Notes: generated by a model from the sequence alone, not told the origin. A stretch of 64,000 nucleotides of DNA from Orientallactaga sibirica (GCA_036365145.1 JAEOAD010000025.1:29149001-29213000), one strand, 5' to 3'; counted from the first letter of the stretch, positions 21,377 to 32,575 are shown. Made by a program: numbers and translations.

Positions 21377-22329
21377 TGGATTCTTCCTTGTGTTACAAAC
21401 TGAAAGAAATATATTTGCATTTCTTTTTTCTGTACACTTAACTTTAGGGTCTACTTTTTCAGGTTTATTTAATTTCACTTTTTGTATGTTCATCATTTAT
21501 ATGACTAAAGCTTAAAATGAGAAAGTTACAGTACATTCAAATGTCCCTTCCCCTCCTCTCTCCAGAGTAACCAAGGTCACCACCAGCTACTGTCTTGTTT
21601 TGGTTTCCTTTCTATTTCTTCTTATAACACTAATCAAGTGTGCGTAAATACTCGTCTCCTTTTTTGTTTATTAGCGCTTTATACTTTGCCTCTTTCAAGT
21701 CAGTGTCTGTGATGTAAGGCCCTGAGCTCCCCATCTCCTGCTGCGGAGGGAGGCTGGACAGGCACCCTGTAAGCTCTGCTACAGTGGGAAGGAGGCAGAG
21801 AAGTTGCTCTGTGAACTGCAGGACTCTTCTCATCCCTGCTTGCAAAGTGGTGACAAAGCAAGGCACTGCTTGATAGACTTTCCAGAGAGCTAACCCGGCT
21901 AATCTTTTTGTTGGCCTGTGGTATATTTGGATATTGTATATATTTTATTCATTTGTAAGGAAATTAGTGACTCAGCAATTTCAGATCTGAAAAAATTACA
22001 AATTTCTGGTTTCTCTTGAAAAGGCGTCATCAGCTGAAGCTAGGAAGTGTCAGCCTCTTCGGATGGGGTAGGAATCTTACTCTGTCCAGGAACCATTTAC
22101 ACTCCTTGACTCAGACCCACAAAAGGTACAGGAGTTACTTTGAGCTCAATTAGGACTGGCTTCTGAGTTTAAAGAAGCAACAATAAGCAAACAACATATA
22201 TTTCCAGCCAGCACAGGGGGTTCCTGTCTCTTCACTCTTAGCCTGTCCCAAGTCAGCTGTGTAAATGAGGACAGAGTCTACACTCACCCTGCTCTGTAGG
22301 AGCGATGACAGCATTCTTACTACCTACCT
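21377..22329. other. Intron without recognised element
   Basis: Unique-looking; nothing identified. Confidence 0.6.
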
Positions 22330-22475
22330 ATCAGGCAATGTGTTAAACCTTTGAGCTAGTATCTCATTTAATCCTCCAAAGCCCCAACTAAGGGAGTGGT
22401 ACACCCCCATTTTTAGATGAGTAAACAGAGGTTAAGAAGACAGTAAACAAGTTCAAGGTCTGTACTCCTACATAA
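22330..22475 (-). mobile_element. MIR
   Basis: atctcatttaatcctccaaa, then 'agatgagtaaacagaggttaa' then 'caaggtc' is the reversed MIR order. The following 22476-22842 holds a TA/CA-rich stretch only. Confidence 0.7.
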
Positions 22476-22858
22476 AAAGTCCTATGATCTGTGGCTTTAA
22501 GTAGATGGACCTGGTCATTACTTTTTCTTTTATATATATACACACATATCCATACACAAATATAGACAGCACACATTCACACATATATTACATATGGTAC
22601 ACACAATATCCTATGTATTTATGTAAATACACAGCACACATATACTTTGGCATGTTTCAGAAAGAACAGTTTTGGAGTGCATTTCAGGGAACAGTGAAGC
22701 CGTGCAGTTAATGAGAGTATCGCCCCTACACGTACACACTTGATAGAGGGAGAAGAGAAAAGGAGCACTACACTACACATGGGCTGAACTAGCTCTCTCT
22801 CTCTCTCTTTTTTTTTTTAACAATACACACCACCTTTGCTTTTTAAAATTTATTTACT

Positions 22859-23069
22859 GGGCTGGAGAGATGGCTTAGGGGTTAAGGTGCCTGCCTCCTA
22901 AGCCTAAGAACACTGGTTCCAATCTCCAGCGGTTCCAATCTCCCGGTCCCACGTTTAGCCAGATGCAAAGTGACGCAAGGGCGCAATGCCGCACTTGACC
23001 ACAAAGGGGCGCACACATCTGGATTTCGTTCTCAGCAGCTGAGACACTGCTGGCATGCCCATCTCTGTC

Positions 23070-23118
<49 letters not shown>

Positions 23119-23153
23119 CTCTCTCCAAAAAAATAATAAAAAATAAATAAAAA
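22859..23153 (+). mobile_element. tSINE, 'cctcctaag' variant with duplicated box B
   Basis: Contains ggttccaatctcc twice in succession. TSD ttaaaatttatttact (22843 and 23156). Inserted into the tail of the next minus tSINE. (CT)n at 23078-23113. Confidence 0.94.
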
Positions 23154-23159
23154 GTTTAA

Positions 23160-23342
23160 AATTTATTTACTTATTTGTGAAGGGAAAGAGAGCAAGAATG
23201 AGAGAGAGAGAAATGCCACTGCAAACTACAGACACATGTACCATTTTGTGCATCTGGCATTATGTGGCTACAGGGCAACTGAACCCAGGCTAGCAGGCTT
23301 TGCCAGCAAGCGCCTTTAACCACTGAGCCGTCTGCCCAGCCC
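23160..23342 (-). mobile_element. tSINE, older
   Basis: Host of the preceding insertion; box B is diverged (gggcaactgaacccagg). Confidence 0.88.
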
Positions 23343-23741
23343 TGAGCTGGGTCCTCCTGAGCCTGGGACAGAGGAGTATTACCGAGCCCCTGCCAGGATC
23401 TTCCCTCTAGACAGAGTCCACACTCTGAACCCTGACCTGTTCCTTTCCTCACCTCCCAGGCCAGAAGCTTGCAGCAGGCTCCGAATCCTATCGCCCCAAG
23501 GTTTCTGCCTTCACAGCAGAATTTTCCCCATGGTCAGAGAGTGACAACACAGTCTCCTCAGCCCGCACAGTCCTGCCATGAGGGAGGCTGTGTGCGGACA
23601 ACCTCTGCGATGCACACACATCAATTCTCTCCTCAAATTAGGACTGGACAAATGAACTGGAAAGTCTGGCACATGAATCATGAGGTTCTGCCCCCGAGAT
23701 GTAACTCCGACTGTCTGTAAGGTGGAATCAATTGTCTGTCT
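23343..23741. other. Intron without recognised element
   Basis: Nothing identified. Confidence 0.6.
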
Positions 23742-23882
23742 GTTTTCCAAGGCAGCGTCTCACTCTAGCCTAGGGTGACCTGGAAGTCACTATGTAGTCT
23801 CAGGGTGGCCTCTAACTCACAGCAATCCTCCTACCTCAGCCTCCTGAGTGCTGGGATTAAAGGCGTGCACCACCACGCCTGG
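23742..23882 (-). mobile_element. B1 SINE
   Basis: Minus copy with almost no T-tail; near-repeat (gga)atcaatt at the borders. Confidence 0.88.
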
Positions 23883-23929
23883 ATGAAATCAATTCAATTC
23901 TTATTCAACAAGCGATTCAAAGGACCAAA

Positions 23930-24236
23930 GGTTTTTTTTGCTTTGTTCTTGAGACAAGGTCTATAGATCCCAGGCTGGCCTTGAGCTTTAGGTGAGTGTC
24001 CTGTTTTTGTCTCTCTCTTTTTTTTTTTTTTTTTTTTTGGTTTTTCGAGGTAGGGTCTCACTCTGGCTCATGCTAACCTGGAATCCACTATGTAGTCTCA
24101 GGGTGGCCTCGAACTCACAGCGATCCTCCTACCTCTGCCTCCCGAGTGCTGGGATTAAAGGCATGCGCCACCACGCCTGGCTCTGTTTTTGTCTCTTGAA
24201 TGCTAGGATTACAGATGTGTGCCACATCCAGCTCAG
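23930..24236 (-). mobile_element. Old B1-type element split by a younger B1
   Basis: Halves at 23930-24014 (gagacaaggtctatagatcc) and 24183-24236 (aatgctaggattacagatgt) belong together; the B1 at 24018-24182 lies between. Confidence 0.75.
24018..24182 (-). mobile_element. B1 SINE, young
   Basis: Near consensus, with TSD ctgtttttgtctct at 24001 and 24183. Confidence 0.94.
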
Positions 24237-24836
24237 AGGACCAAAGCCTGGGGAGCTAAGTCCCTTCACGTGAGTACTGATCGTCTGTTCTCCTGTGGGG
24301 AGAATGAACAGTGCCTTTTAGGACCGTCTCATCTTCATTTCCTATGCCGCCAGGCACATGCCATGCAGTACGTCAAGCACAGCGGGTGCCCGCACCATGG
24401 GCATGCACTGAGGCCGTGCACACGTCCTTTCTTGCAGAGTCCATGTCATGACCAAAGGGTAACACCCATTAAGGGCTTTAAGTACAAAGCCCTATGCAAA
24501 TGTCTTCCTCCTGGGCTCCCTGCCCCCTAAGATTGCACTGGGTGAGTGTCAGGGATGAGAAAAACAGGACTAGGGTGAGCAAGTGCACAGTAGTGGAAAG
24601 GCGAGCAAGAATCCTGGAGTGGCGTGTCCCAGGCAGGGCAGGGTGGGGCCAGCGAAGCTCTCCCTTTTAGGTCCATGAAGGTCTTAGAAGAAGGATTTGG
24701 CTATCGCAGCAGACAACTTGCAGGCAGGTTTGTGTAGCGGAGGGAGGCAGAGCTAGTATGTGGAAAGTTGGCTTGGTCAACACAGAGCACAGTACATAGA
24801 CCATGTGGAATAGCTTTTTAAAATAACACAGCTTGG
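24237..24836. other. Intron without recognised element
   Basis: 600 bases with slightly raised GC and no element recognised; ends with the first acacagctt motif (24826-24834) of the SINE chain. Confidence 0.6.
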
Positions 24837-25098
24837 GGGCTGGAGAGATGGCTTAGGGGTTAAGGCGCCTGCCTCCTAAGCCTAAGAACACTGGTTCCAA
24901 TCTCCAGCGGTTCCAACCTCCAGGTCCCACGTTTAGCCAGATGCAAAGTGACGCAAGGGTGCAATGCCGCACTTGACTACAAGGGGGCGCACACATCTGG
25001 ATTTCATTCGCAGCAGCTGAGACACTGCTGGCACACCCTTCTCTGTCTCCTCTCTCTCTCTCTCTCTTTCTCTGTCTCTCTCTAAAAAAAAAAAAAAA
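24837..25098 (+). mobile_element. tSINE, variant with duplicated box B (chain member 1)
   Basis: Very similar to the copies at 22859 and 25108. Preceded and followed by acacagcttgg. Confidence 0.94.
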
Positions 25099-25107
25099 AC
25101 ACAGCTT

Positions 25108-25331
25108 GGGCTGGAGAGATGGCTTAGTGGTTAAGGTGCCTGCCTCCTAAGCCTAAGAACGCTGGTTCCAATCTCCAGCGGTTCCAATCTCCAGGTCCCA
25201 CGTTTAGCCAGATGCAAAGTGATGCAAGGGCGCAATGCTGCACTTGACCACAAGGGGCCGCACACATCGGGATTTCGTTCACAGCAGCTGAGAGGCTGCT
25301 GGAGCACCCATCTCTGTCTTCTTCTCCCTCT

Positions 25332-25361
<30 letters not shown>
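25108..25361 (+). mobile_element. tSINE, variant with duplicated box B (chain member 2)
   Basis: Carries its own changes (cacatcggg, gaggctgctgg). Ends in an A run at 25333-25362, then agctt. Confidence 0.94.
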
Positions 25362-25365
<4 letters not shown>

Positions 25366-25368
25366 TTA

Positions 25369-25541
25369 GCAGGCGTGGTGGCGCACGCCTATAATCCCAG
25401 CACTTGGGAGGCAGAGTTAGGAGGATCCCCACGAGTTTGAAGCCACCCTGAGACAACATAGTGAGTTCCAGGTCAGCCTGGGCTAGTGTGAATCCCTACC
25501 TCGAAAAATAAAAAACAAAACAAACAAACAAACAAAAAAAC
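25369..25541 (+). mobile_element. B1 SINE (chain member 3)
   Basis: Short by a few bases at the 5' end (gcaggcgtggtgg); tail (CAAA)n, then cccagctt. Confidence 0.92.
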
Positions 25542-25550
25542 CCAGCTTTA

Positions 25551-25761
25551 GGGCTAGAGAGATGGCTTAATGGTTAAGCCCTTGCCTGTGAAGTCTAAGG
25601 ACCCCAGTTTGAGGCTCAATTCCCCACATACGCCAGATGCACATAAGGTGGCCATGCATCTGGAGTTCATTTGCAGTGGCTGGAGGCCCTGGTGCACCCA
25701 TTCTCTCCCTCTTTCTCTCTGCCTCTTTGTCACTCTCAAACAAACAAAAAAGAGTTTTTAA
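25551..25761 (+). mobile_element. tSINE (chain member 4)
   Basis: Head gggctagagagatggcttaa with the longer ccagtttgaggctcaattcc box B region; followed by acacagctt at 25765. Confidence 0.93.
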
Positions 25762-25776
25762 AAAACACAGCTTCAA

Positions 25777-25962
25777 GCTGGGCGTGGTGGCGCACGCCTT
25801 TAATCCCAGCACGCGGGAGGCAGAGGTAGGAGGATCACTGAGAGTTCGAGGCCACCCTGAGACTACATAGTTAATTCCAGGTCAGCCTGGACTAGAGTGA
25901 AACCCTACCTCAAAAAAACAAAAAGAAAAAAGAAAAAGAAAAACAACAACAACAAAAAAAAA
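25777..25962 (+). mobile_element. B1 SINE (chain member 5)
   Basis: Near consensus, long A/G/C-interrupted tail, followed by acacagctt at 25963. Confidence 0.94.
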
Positions 25963-25972
25963 ACACAGCTTC

Positions 25973-26172
25973 GGGAGCTGGAGAGGTGATGGCTCAGTGG
26001 CTAAAGGCACTTGCTTGCAAAACCTTATGGTCTAGATTCAATTCCCTACATGCACATTAAGCCAGGTGCACAAAGCCGTTCATGCACCTGAAGTTTGTCT
26101 GCAGTGGCAAGAGGCCCCAGTGCACCCATTCTTGTTCTCTCTGCTTGCAAATAAATAAAAATTTTTAAAAAT
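25973..26172 (+). mobile_element. tSINE (chain member 6)
   Basis: Has a 3-base insertion in the head (gagaggtgatggctcag). Followed by acacagctt at 26173. Confidence 0.92.
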
Positions 26173-26181
26173 ACACAGCTT

Positions 26182-26357
26182 AGGGGTGGAGAGATGGCTT
26201 AACAGCTAAGGCATTACATTGCAAAGCCTAATAAACTGAGATCAATTCCCCAGGACCCACGTAAAGCCCTATGCACAGTGACACAGGCATCCAGAGTTCA
26301 TTTGCAGTGGCTGAAGGCATGCCCATTCTCTCTCTGTTTGCAAATAAATAAAAATAT
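26182..26357 (+). mobile_element. tSINE (chain member 7)
   Basis: Most diverged of the chain (aggcattacattgcaaag) and not followed by a clear acacagctt, so it may be the oldest. Confidence 0.88.
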
Positions 26358-26495
26358 TTTAAAATTTAAAAAAATGCATACCTTTAGGACTTAAACCACC
26401 ACCTCTAGCTCAGCCTCAGTTCTTTCCTGGCTGTGTAGTTGCAGACAAGTCACCTGGTCTCCCAAGCCTGTTTCCTAACACAAAATGTGGGTACT

Positions 26496-26631
26496 GCCGG
26501 GTGTGGTGGCACACGCCTTTAATCCCAGCACTCAGGAGGCAGAGGTAGTAGGAGGAGACCAGCCTGAGACTACATAGTGAATTCTAGGTCAGCCTGGACC
26601 AGAGTGACACTCTGCCTCAAAAAAAAAAAAA
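26496..26631 (+). mobile_element. B1 SINE with internal deletion
   Basis: Loses the gatcgc..gagttcgag segment. With the next B1 it sits between tgtgggtac repeats (26485 and 26806). Confidence 0.9.
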
Positions 26632-26803
26632 GCCAGGCATGGTGGCGCACGCCTTTTGTCCCAGCACTCGGGAAGCGGAGGTAGGAGGATCACCATGAGT
26701 TCAAGGCCATCCTGAGACTACATAGTGAAATCCAGGTCAGCCTGGGCTGGAGTGAGACCCTACCTTGAAAAAAAATAAAAAACAAAAACAAAAAAACAAA
26801 AAA
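26632..26803 (+). mobile_element. B1 SINE
   Basis: Starts exactly at the A-tail of the previous copy; probably inserted into that tail. Confidence 0.92.
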
Positions 26804-26884
26804 ATTGTGGGTACCACCAGCTTTCTCATGGGTAATAGCAAAGACTAAATCACTTTCAGCAACACCTTAAAAGCAGAATGTTCA

Positions 26885-27105
26885 GGGGCTCGACAGATGG
26901 CTCAGCAGTTAAGCGCTTGCCTGTGAAGCCTAAGGACTCCAGTTCAAGGATTGATTCCCCAGGACCCACACAAGCCAGATGCACAAGGTGGCGCATGCAT
27001 CTGGACTGCGTTTGCAGTGGCTGGAGGCCCTGGTGCACCCATTCTCTATTTGCCTCTTTCTCTCTGTCTGTCGCTCTCAAATAAATAAATTAATTAAAAA
27101 AAAAA
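26885..27105 (+). mobile_element. tSINE
   Basis: TSD gaatgttca (26877 and 27108). A short (CCCAG)n stretch follows at 27145-27172. Confidence 0.93.
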
Positions 27106-27287
27106 GTCGAATGTTCAAACTGAACCCGACAGTCCTCTAGCTTAGCCTAGCCCAGCCCAGCCCAGCCCAGCTTCTGATCACATGCTTCTCTACAACAAGC
27201 AGGGCTGTGCAGGCCCGTGTCAAAGACCTGAGAGTTCTCTGACATCTCCACAAACCTGATCAATCACCAAGACCCGCTGACCTGGCT

Positions 27288-27374
27288 CAGGGCTGGGCAG
27301 ATGCACAGCAGGTAATGTACTTGCCTGTGAAGCCTACTGGCCCATGTTCAATGACCCAGTCCCACGTGAGACTG
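27288..27374 (+). mobile_element. tSINE head fragment
   Basis: gtacttgcctgtgaagccta, then tgttcaatgacccag; the head only, diverged. Confidence 0.6.
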
Positions 27375-27548
27375 CCTGGCATTACAGGAACCCACCTGTG
27401 CGGCCATGGCTTGCCTCCATGCTGCATGTCACCTCTGACTTCACCTTATAGGGGTCTCCTCACATTCACTGCAACCTTGACTCCTGCAGCCGCCAGCACC
27501 GGTGTGACCTTTACGGTGAGTCCGAGGATGCAACGCCCTTGAGAAGTC

Positions 27549-27880
27549 TGTGGTGGCTTGATTCAGGTGTCCCCCATAAACTTACGTGTTCTGAATGCTG
27601 GGTCCCCAGCTGGTGGCAATTTGGGAATTGGAGCCTCCTGGAGGTGGGGTGTGGTTGGGGCAGGCTGGGGTGTTATAGCCAGCGTCCCCTTGCCAGTGCT
27701 GCCATGCTCTTCTGCTGCTGTTGCCCAGGAGGTGACGTCCACCCGCTGCTCATGCCATCAGCTTCCCTTGCCACCACGAAGCCTCTCCTCAAGTCTGGAA
27801 GCCAGAAGAAACCCTTCCTCCCACAAGCTTGTCCTAGGCCAGGTGTCTTCTGTCAGCAACACAAAGCTAACTGCAACAAG
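27549..27880 (+). mobile_element. ORR1-like MaLR solo LTR
   Basis: tgtggtggcttgattcaggt, then the same block order as the copy at 19015, ending ctaactgcaacaa. Confidence 0.78.
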
Positions 27881-27991
27881 GTTTCCCTGTCCTTGGGAGA
27901 GGACGGTTCTAAATCCTGAGCAGAGTACGTAGGGCTATGGCATTACCTTCTCATGACTGTGACAAATCTCCAACCAAAAGCGGCTGAGGGG

Positions 27992-28138
27992 GCCAGGCAG
28001 ATGTGGGGGTGCACACCTTTAATCCCAGCACTCGGGAGGCAGAGGTAGGAGGATCACTGTGAGCTCAAGGCCACCCTGACACTACATAGTGAATTCCAGG
28101 TCAGCCTGGGCTAGAGACCCCACCTCGAAAAAACAACA
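27992..28138 (+). mobile_element. B1 SINE
   Basis: 5' end altered (ccaggcagatgtgggggtgc); tail short. Confidence 0.88.
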
Positions 28139-28399
28139 ATGCAGCTGATGGAAGATAAGGATTATTTTAGCTTGTAGTGTCAAGATAAAGTTTTATCATG
28201 GTGAGGAAAAGCATGGCATGAACAGGAAGTTGGCTCACATCTTGTCATGTATCTGGGAGGAAGTCGGTCAAGTACTGGGCTGATAAATCTATATTTCTCC
28301 AGCGGCACACCTCCTCCAGCAAGGCTCCACCTCCCAGTGCTCTACCAGTTAGGCACTGAATGTGAGGCTACGAGGGACACTTTTTACTCAAACCACCAC
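28139..28399 (-). mobile_element. ORR1-like MaLR LTR, minus, incomplete
   Basis: ccagcaaggctccacctccc, then gacactttttactcaaacca, is the reversed ORR1 5' part. Directly joined to the preceding B1. Confidence 0.7.
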
Positions 28400-28592
28400 A
28401 AAGTCCTTGGTGAGGTCTTCACTTCTAGTCACTCCCTCTTGCTTAGGATACTCAACAGATGCCTTCTCTCCCACATGGCCAGGGGAACCAGTCAGTTGTA
28501 AGAGTTCAGTTTCAGTGTCTGCTTAGGGATTTCCCTGAAGCCTCCCTCTGTAGTGCCTACCCCAAAGGTAACTAGATGATTGGGTGCTTTTC

Positions 28593-28774
28593 TTAATATT
28601 TTTGTTTATTTGAGAGAGAGCATGAGTGCGCCAGGGCCTCCAGCCACTGCAAATGAACTCCAGACGCATGCACGACCTTGTGTATCTGGTTTATGTGGGT
28701 CCTGGGGCATCAAACCTGGGTCCTTTTGGCTTTGCAGGCAAGCGCCTTAACCACTAAGACTTCTCTTCAGCCCC
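28593..28774 (-). mobile_element. tSINE
   Basis: TSD ttgggtgcttttc (about 28579 and 28775). The CT-rich part is very short. Confidence 0.93.
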
Positions 28775-29184
28775 TTGGGTGCTTTTCAAAGCTAACATTT
28801 GCTCTCCCAGGTTAACAGTTGCCATACCTTGCTCTCTAGTTCGTACGGTGGCGGCTCTAGGACAGGAGACAGCAGACATTCATGTCAGGTAATATATACA
28901 ACAAACTTCACCTCCAAGCATCACAAAGTAGTCAGGAGGGACTGACCAAAGAAGGAGTATGAACTGGACTTTACCTAGCCTTGCAAGAAGACAGCACTCT
29001 GATGTGTGGCTGTGCTATGGAGGGATGTTCTAGGAGGAAAGAGCCTCTGGAGAAGCACAGGAGAAAGTAAGGACACAGCAACGCTGGTGGGGGGGGTGCG
29101 GGGGGGGAGGCTGTAAACACAACTCAGGCAAGGAAAAAGCATCCAACACGAGACAAAATTGAAAGATTCCAAGAAGATGGGAGT
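28775..29184. other. Intron without recognised element
   Basis: Contains a G-rich run at 29089-29108 but nothing else recognised. Confidence 0.6.
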
Positions 29185-29395
29185 TTCTAGCCTGACTGCT
29201 ACTTACTAGCTGGCTGAGCTTAAAAACTCACATACTTGTTTTCCTAAGTTTCAGTTCCTCCTCCTCAGTAACACTGAAGATTCACTTGTTCTACCCTACC
29301 CATCTCATAGAGCAGCTGTAAGAATTAAATGATCTCATACATCATTGTATCTTGTAAGACCAGAGCTCACACCAGGTGCCTAGCATATACTGAAG
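29185..29395 (+). mobile_element. MIR
   Basis: tgctacttactagctggctg, then 'cagctgtaagaattaaatga' and 'gcctagcatatactg' keep the MIR order from core to tail. Confidence 0.75.
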
Positions 29396-29631
29396 TGGAG
29401 AGACTGAAAGCCCTGAGGCCAGGTGGGTAACTGCAATGACCAGAGAGGGAGGGAGCTCTGAAAGAAGCTGTTGGGACACCTATGGTCTCTGTACTAGCTC
29501 TGGCTAGCGTGTGCTAAGAGTACTGGAATGATGCCTCGTTCATGCTAAAACATGCTGTAAAAATAAAATATACACCAGATTTCAAGGTCTTGGTAGCCTT
29601 CTCCATCAAAGTAAATGGTCTTACTAACCTT

Positions 29632-29799
29632 TTTTTTTTTATTTATTTATTTTTGGTTTTTCGAGGTAGGGTCTCACTCTGGTCCAGGCTGACCTGGAAT
29701 TAACTATGTAGTCTCAGGGTGGCCTCGAACTCCCGGCGATCCTCCTACCTCTGCCTCCCGAGTGCTGGGATTAAAGGCGTGCGCCACCATGCCCAGCTC
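29632..29799 (-). mobile_element. B1 SINE, young
   Basis: Near consensus; flanked by ctaaccttttttttt on both sides. Confidence 0.94.
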
Positions 29800-29810
29800 T
29801 AACCTTTTTT

Positions 29811-30009
29811 TTTAAAAAAAAAAAATATTTTATTTATTTGTGAGAAAGAGGCAGAGAGAGAGAATATGAGCATGCCAGGGCTTCCAGCCACTGCCAATGA
29901 ACTCCAGACGCATGTGTCCCCTTGTGCTTATGTGGGTCCAGAAGAATTGAACCAGGGTCCTTTGGCTTTGCAGGCAAATGCTTTAACTGCTAAGCCACCT
30001 CTCCAGCCC
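29811..30009 (-). mobile_element. tSINE
   Basis: Minus copy lacking 'catctggc' (cccttgtgcttatgtggg). Confidence 0.91.
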
Positions 30010-30012
30010 AAC

Positions 30013-30157
30013 CTTTTTTTTCAAGGTAGGGTTTCACTCTAGCCCAGGCTGACCTGGAATTCACTGTGTAGTCTCAGGTTGGCCTCCAACTCACAGTGAT
30101 CCTTCCACCTCAGCCTCCTACTGCTGGGATTAAAGCCATGTGCCATCCTGCCTGGCT
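30013..30157 (-). mobile_element. B1 SINE
   Basis: Moderately diverged (ttaaagccatgtgccatcct). Confidence 0.88.
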
Positions 30158-30270
30158 AACATTTTATATTGGAATAATGGCATTTTGAATGCAATGAGTT
30201 GAGTGTGAAACATATTATCAAAATTAATTTCAGTTGTCTTTCTCTGACCACTGTTCATATGGATACTACA

Positions 30271-30470
30271 AAATTTTATTTATTTGCAAGCAGAGAAAGA
30301 TAGGAGAGGAGCGGGAGGGAGGGAGAGAATGAATGTGTGCACAAGGGCCTCCAGCGGCTGCAAACCAATGCCAGATGCACCGCTGTGCATTTGGCTTTAC
30401 ATGGGTACTGGGGAATCAAACTCAGATTGCTGCAGGCAAACGCTTAACCACTGAGCCATATCTCTAGCCC
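30271..30470 (-). mobile_element. tSINE, older
   Basis: Head reads cgcttaaccactgagccata. Followed by about 420 bases with no element recognised. Confidence 0.88.
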
Positions 30471-30894
30471 TAGAAAATTTTAGATTATTCCATGGCTTCC
30501 GTTGATTTTCTCAGACAGCACTAGTCTGTCTCTGGCCACAGATAACCCATGTTCTGCCCTTTTCTCCACTGGGAGAGCCTCCAGCCCTTCAGACTAAAGC
30601 CAACTAGAAGCCTGCTCATAGTAGCTTGTCTCTCGCAGCACCTAGTGGGTATTTTTGCCAAGCACCTCCTACATGGATGTTGACTATTCGCCCTTGTTTG
30701 CTGGACTGTGCCCTCCTGTCTCCCTGGGGAGCAGGTGCGAGCTCAGCTCTGAGGGCAGCATCGTAACAGGAACAAGCCAACGCTGCACTGGGCTGCACAT
30801 TCTTCTGATCTCTGAATCCAGCTCCACGCTGGCTCCTAGCTCTGTCAGCAGGTTTCAATGCTAGCACATTGACATGGTGAGCAGCGTGGGAATT

Positions 30895-31095
30895 GGATAG
30901 AATGAATGGGTTTGCATCTTGGCTTTGCCTTTGATATCTGTTGATTTAAGAAAGTTATTTACTTTCTGGAAGCCTCGGTGTTGTCACCTACAAAACTGGA
31001 ATAGTAGCTAACTATCATGCAGAGCCGCTGTTAAGAACGGGATGACTTAATGTTTAGTGATGCCTAGCATATAACAAGACTCTAAAATAGCTGCT
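30895..31095 (+). mobile_element. MIR
   Basis: tttactttctggaagcctcg, then 'aaaactggaatagtagc' and 'tgcctagcatataac'. Confidence 0.65.
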
Positions 31096-31274
31096 ATCCT
31101 GCTATAACGCCCCAAGACAAGCACAGGTAGTAGCTACTGTCAAAGCAATCACAACTTGCCTTGCAAAACAAAAAACAAAGTTTTGTGCTCGCATGAGTCC
31201 ATCTTATGGCACTCTGAAGCACATATCTGCTGACTATCTTAGTTCACATTCATGCTTTTAATCACAAATCCTTT

Positions 31275-31484
31275 TAAAACATATTTATGAGAGGGAAGGA
31301 GGAGGGAGTAGGAGACAGAGAAAGAGGGAGAGAGTGGGAGAGAATAGGTGCACTAGAACCTCTTGTTGCTGCAAACCAACTCCAGATGTATGCATCACTT
31401 TGTGCATCTGGCTCTAGGTGAGCACTGTGGAACTGAATTAGGGCTGTCAGGCTTTGCAAGCAAGGGCCTTTAACCACTGAGCCC
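31275..31484 (-). mobile_element. tSINE, older
   Basis: Diverged middle (gagcactgtggaactgaatt); purine-rich tail side. Confidence 0.85.
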
Positions 31485-31552
31485 ACATTCACGTGTTTTC
31501 ATCGGTGTGTCTTAAATCAAACCACTGCCTTTGACATGAAATAGTGCCTTGC

Positions 31553-31668
31553 AGGATGTGGTTGTACATGCCTTTAATCTCAGCACTTGGCAGGCTAAAG
31601 TAGGAGGAGCACATGAATTCAAGGCCAGCCTTGGCTAGAATGAGATCCTACTTCAAAAAGAAAAAAAT
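31553..31668 (+). mobile_element. B1 SINE, old and shortened
   Basis: ctttaatctcagcacttggc readable; central deletion. Confidence 0.8.
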
Positions 31669-31669
31669 T

Positions 31670-31855
31670 GGGTTGGAGAGATGGCTTAGCAGTTAAGGTG
31701 CTTGCCTGCAAAGTTTAAGGACCCATGGTCAACTTTCCAGATCCCACGTAAGCCAGATATACAAAAGGTGAGGCAAGCGCAAGATTGCACATGCCCACTA
31801 GGTGGTGCAAGTGCCTGGAGTTTGATTGTAGTGGCTGAGGCCCTGGTGCACCAAT

Positions 31856-31886
<31 letters not shown>

Positions 31887-31911
31887 GTCTCTAAAAATAA
31901 ATAAATAAAGA
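31670..31911 (+). mobile_element. tSINE, long-middle subfamily
   Basis: Carries about 30 extra bases (gaggcaagcgcaagattgca) between the 'agatgcac' and 'ctggagtt' blocks; (CT)n about 20 bases. Confidence 0.92.
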
Positions 31912-31930
31912 GAAAAAATAAAAAGAATTT

Positions 31931-32108
31931 AAGACCTGGAGAGATTTGGCTCTGGTTAAAAGTGCTTGTTTGCAAAGCCTGACGGCCTGGGTTTGGATTC
32001 ATCTGTACCCTAGTCAAACCAGATGCACAAATGACACAGGTGTCTGAAGTTTGATTACAATGGTTGGAGGCCCTGGTGCACCAATTCTCTCTCATATTAG
32101 AAAAAAAA
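31931..32108 (+). mobile_element. tSINE, older
   Basis: Head damaged (gagatttggctctggttaaa). Confidence 0.87.
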
Positions 32109-32158
32109 GCCAGTCTACTGGGCTTACCTCAAAAATAAACATCTAAATAAAATAAAGA

Positions 32159-32332
32159 GGGCTGGATAAATGGCTTAGCAGTTAAGGTGCTTGCCTGCAA
32201 AGCCCAAGAACCCAGGTTTGACTCCCCAGGACCCAAGTAAGCCAGAGGCACATGTGTCTACAGTTCATTTGCAGTGACTAGAGGCCATGGCATGCCCATA
32301 TTCTCTCTCTCTAATAAATATATAAAAAAATA
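32159..32332 (+). mobile_element. tSINE
   Basis: Middle shortened (gccagaggcacatgtgtcta). Confidence 0.9.
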
Positions 32333-32339
32333 AGAATTT

Positions 32340-32575
32340 GGGCTGGAGAGATGGCTTAGTAGTTAAGGCACCTGCCTCCTAAGCCTAAGAACGCCCATTC
32401 AATTCTCCAGGTCCCATGTTTAGCCAGATGCAAAGCGATGCAAGGGCGCAATGTTGCATTTGCCCACAAGGGGGCACATGCATCTGGAGTTTGTTCACAG
32501 TGGTTGAGAGGCTCTGGCACGCCCATTCTCTATCTCTCTCTGACTCTCTCCAAAAAAAAAAAGAAAGAAAGAAAG
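32340..32575 (+). mobile_element. tSINE, 'cctcctaag' variant
   Basis: Single box B. TSD aataagaatttg (32329 and 32576), so it inserted into the tail of the previous tSINE. Confidence 0.94.
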
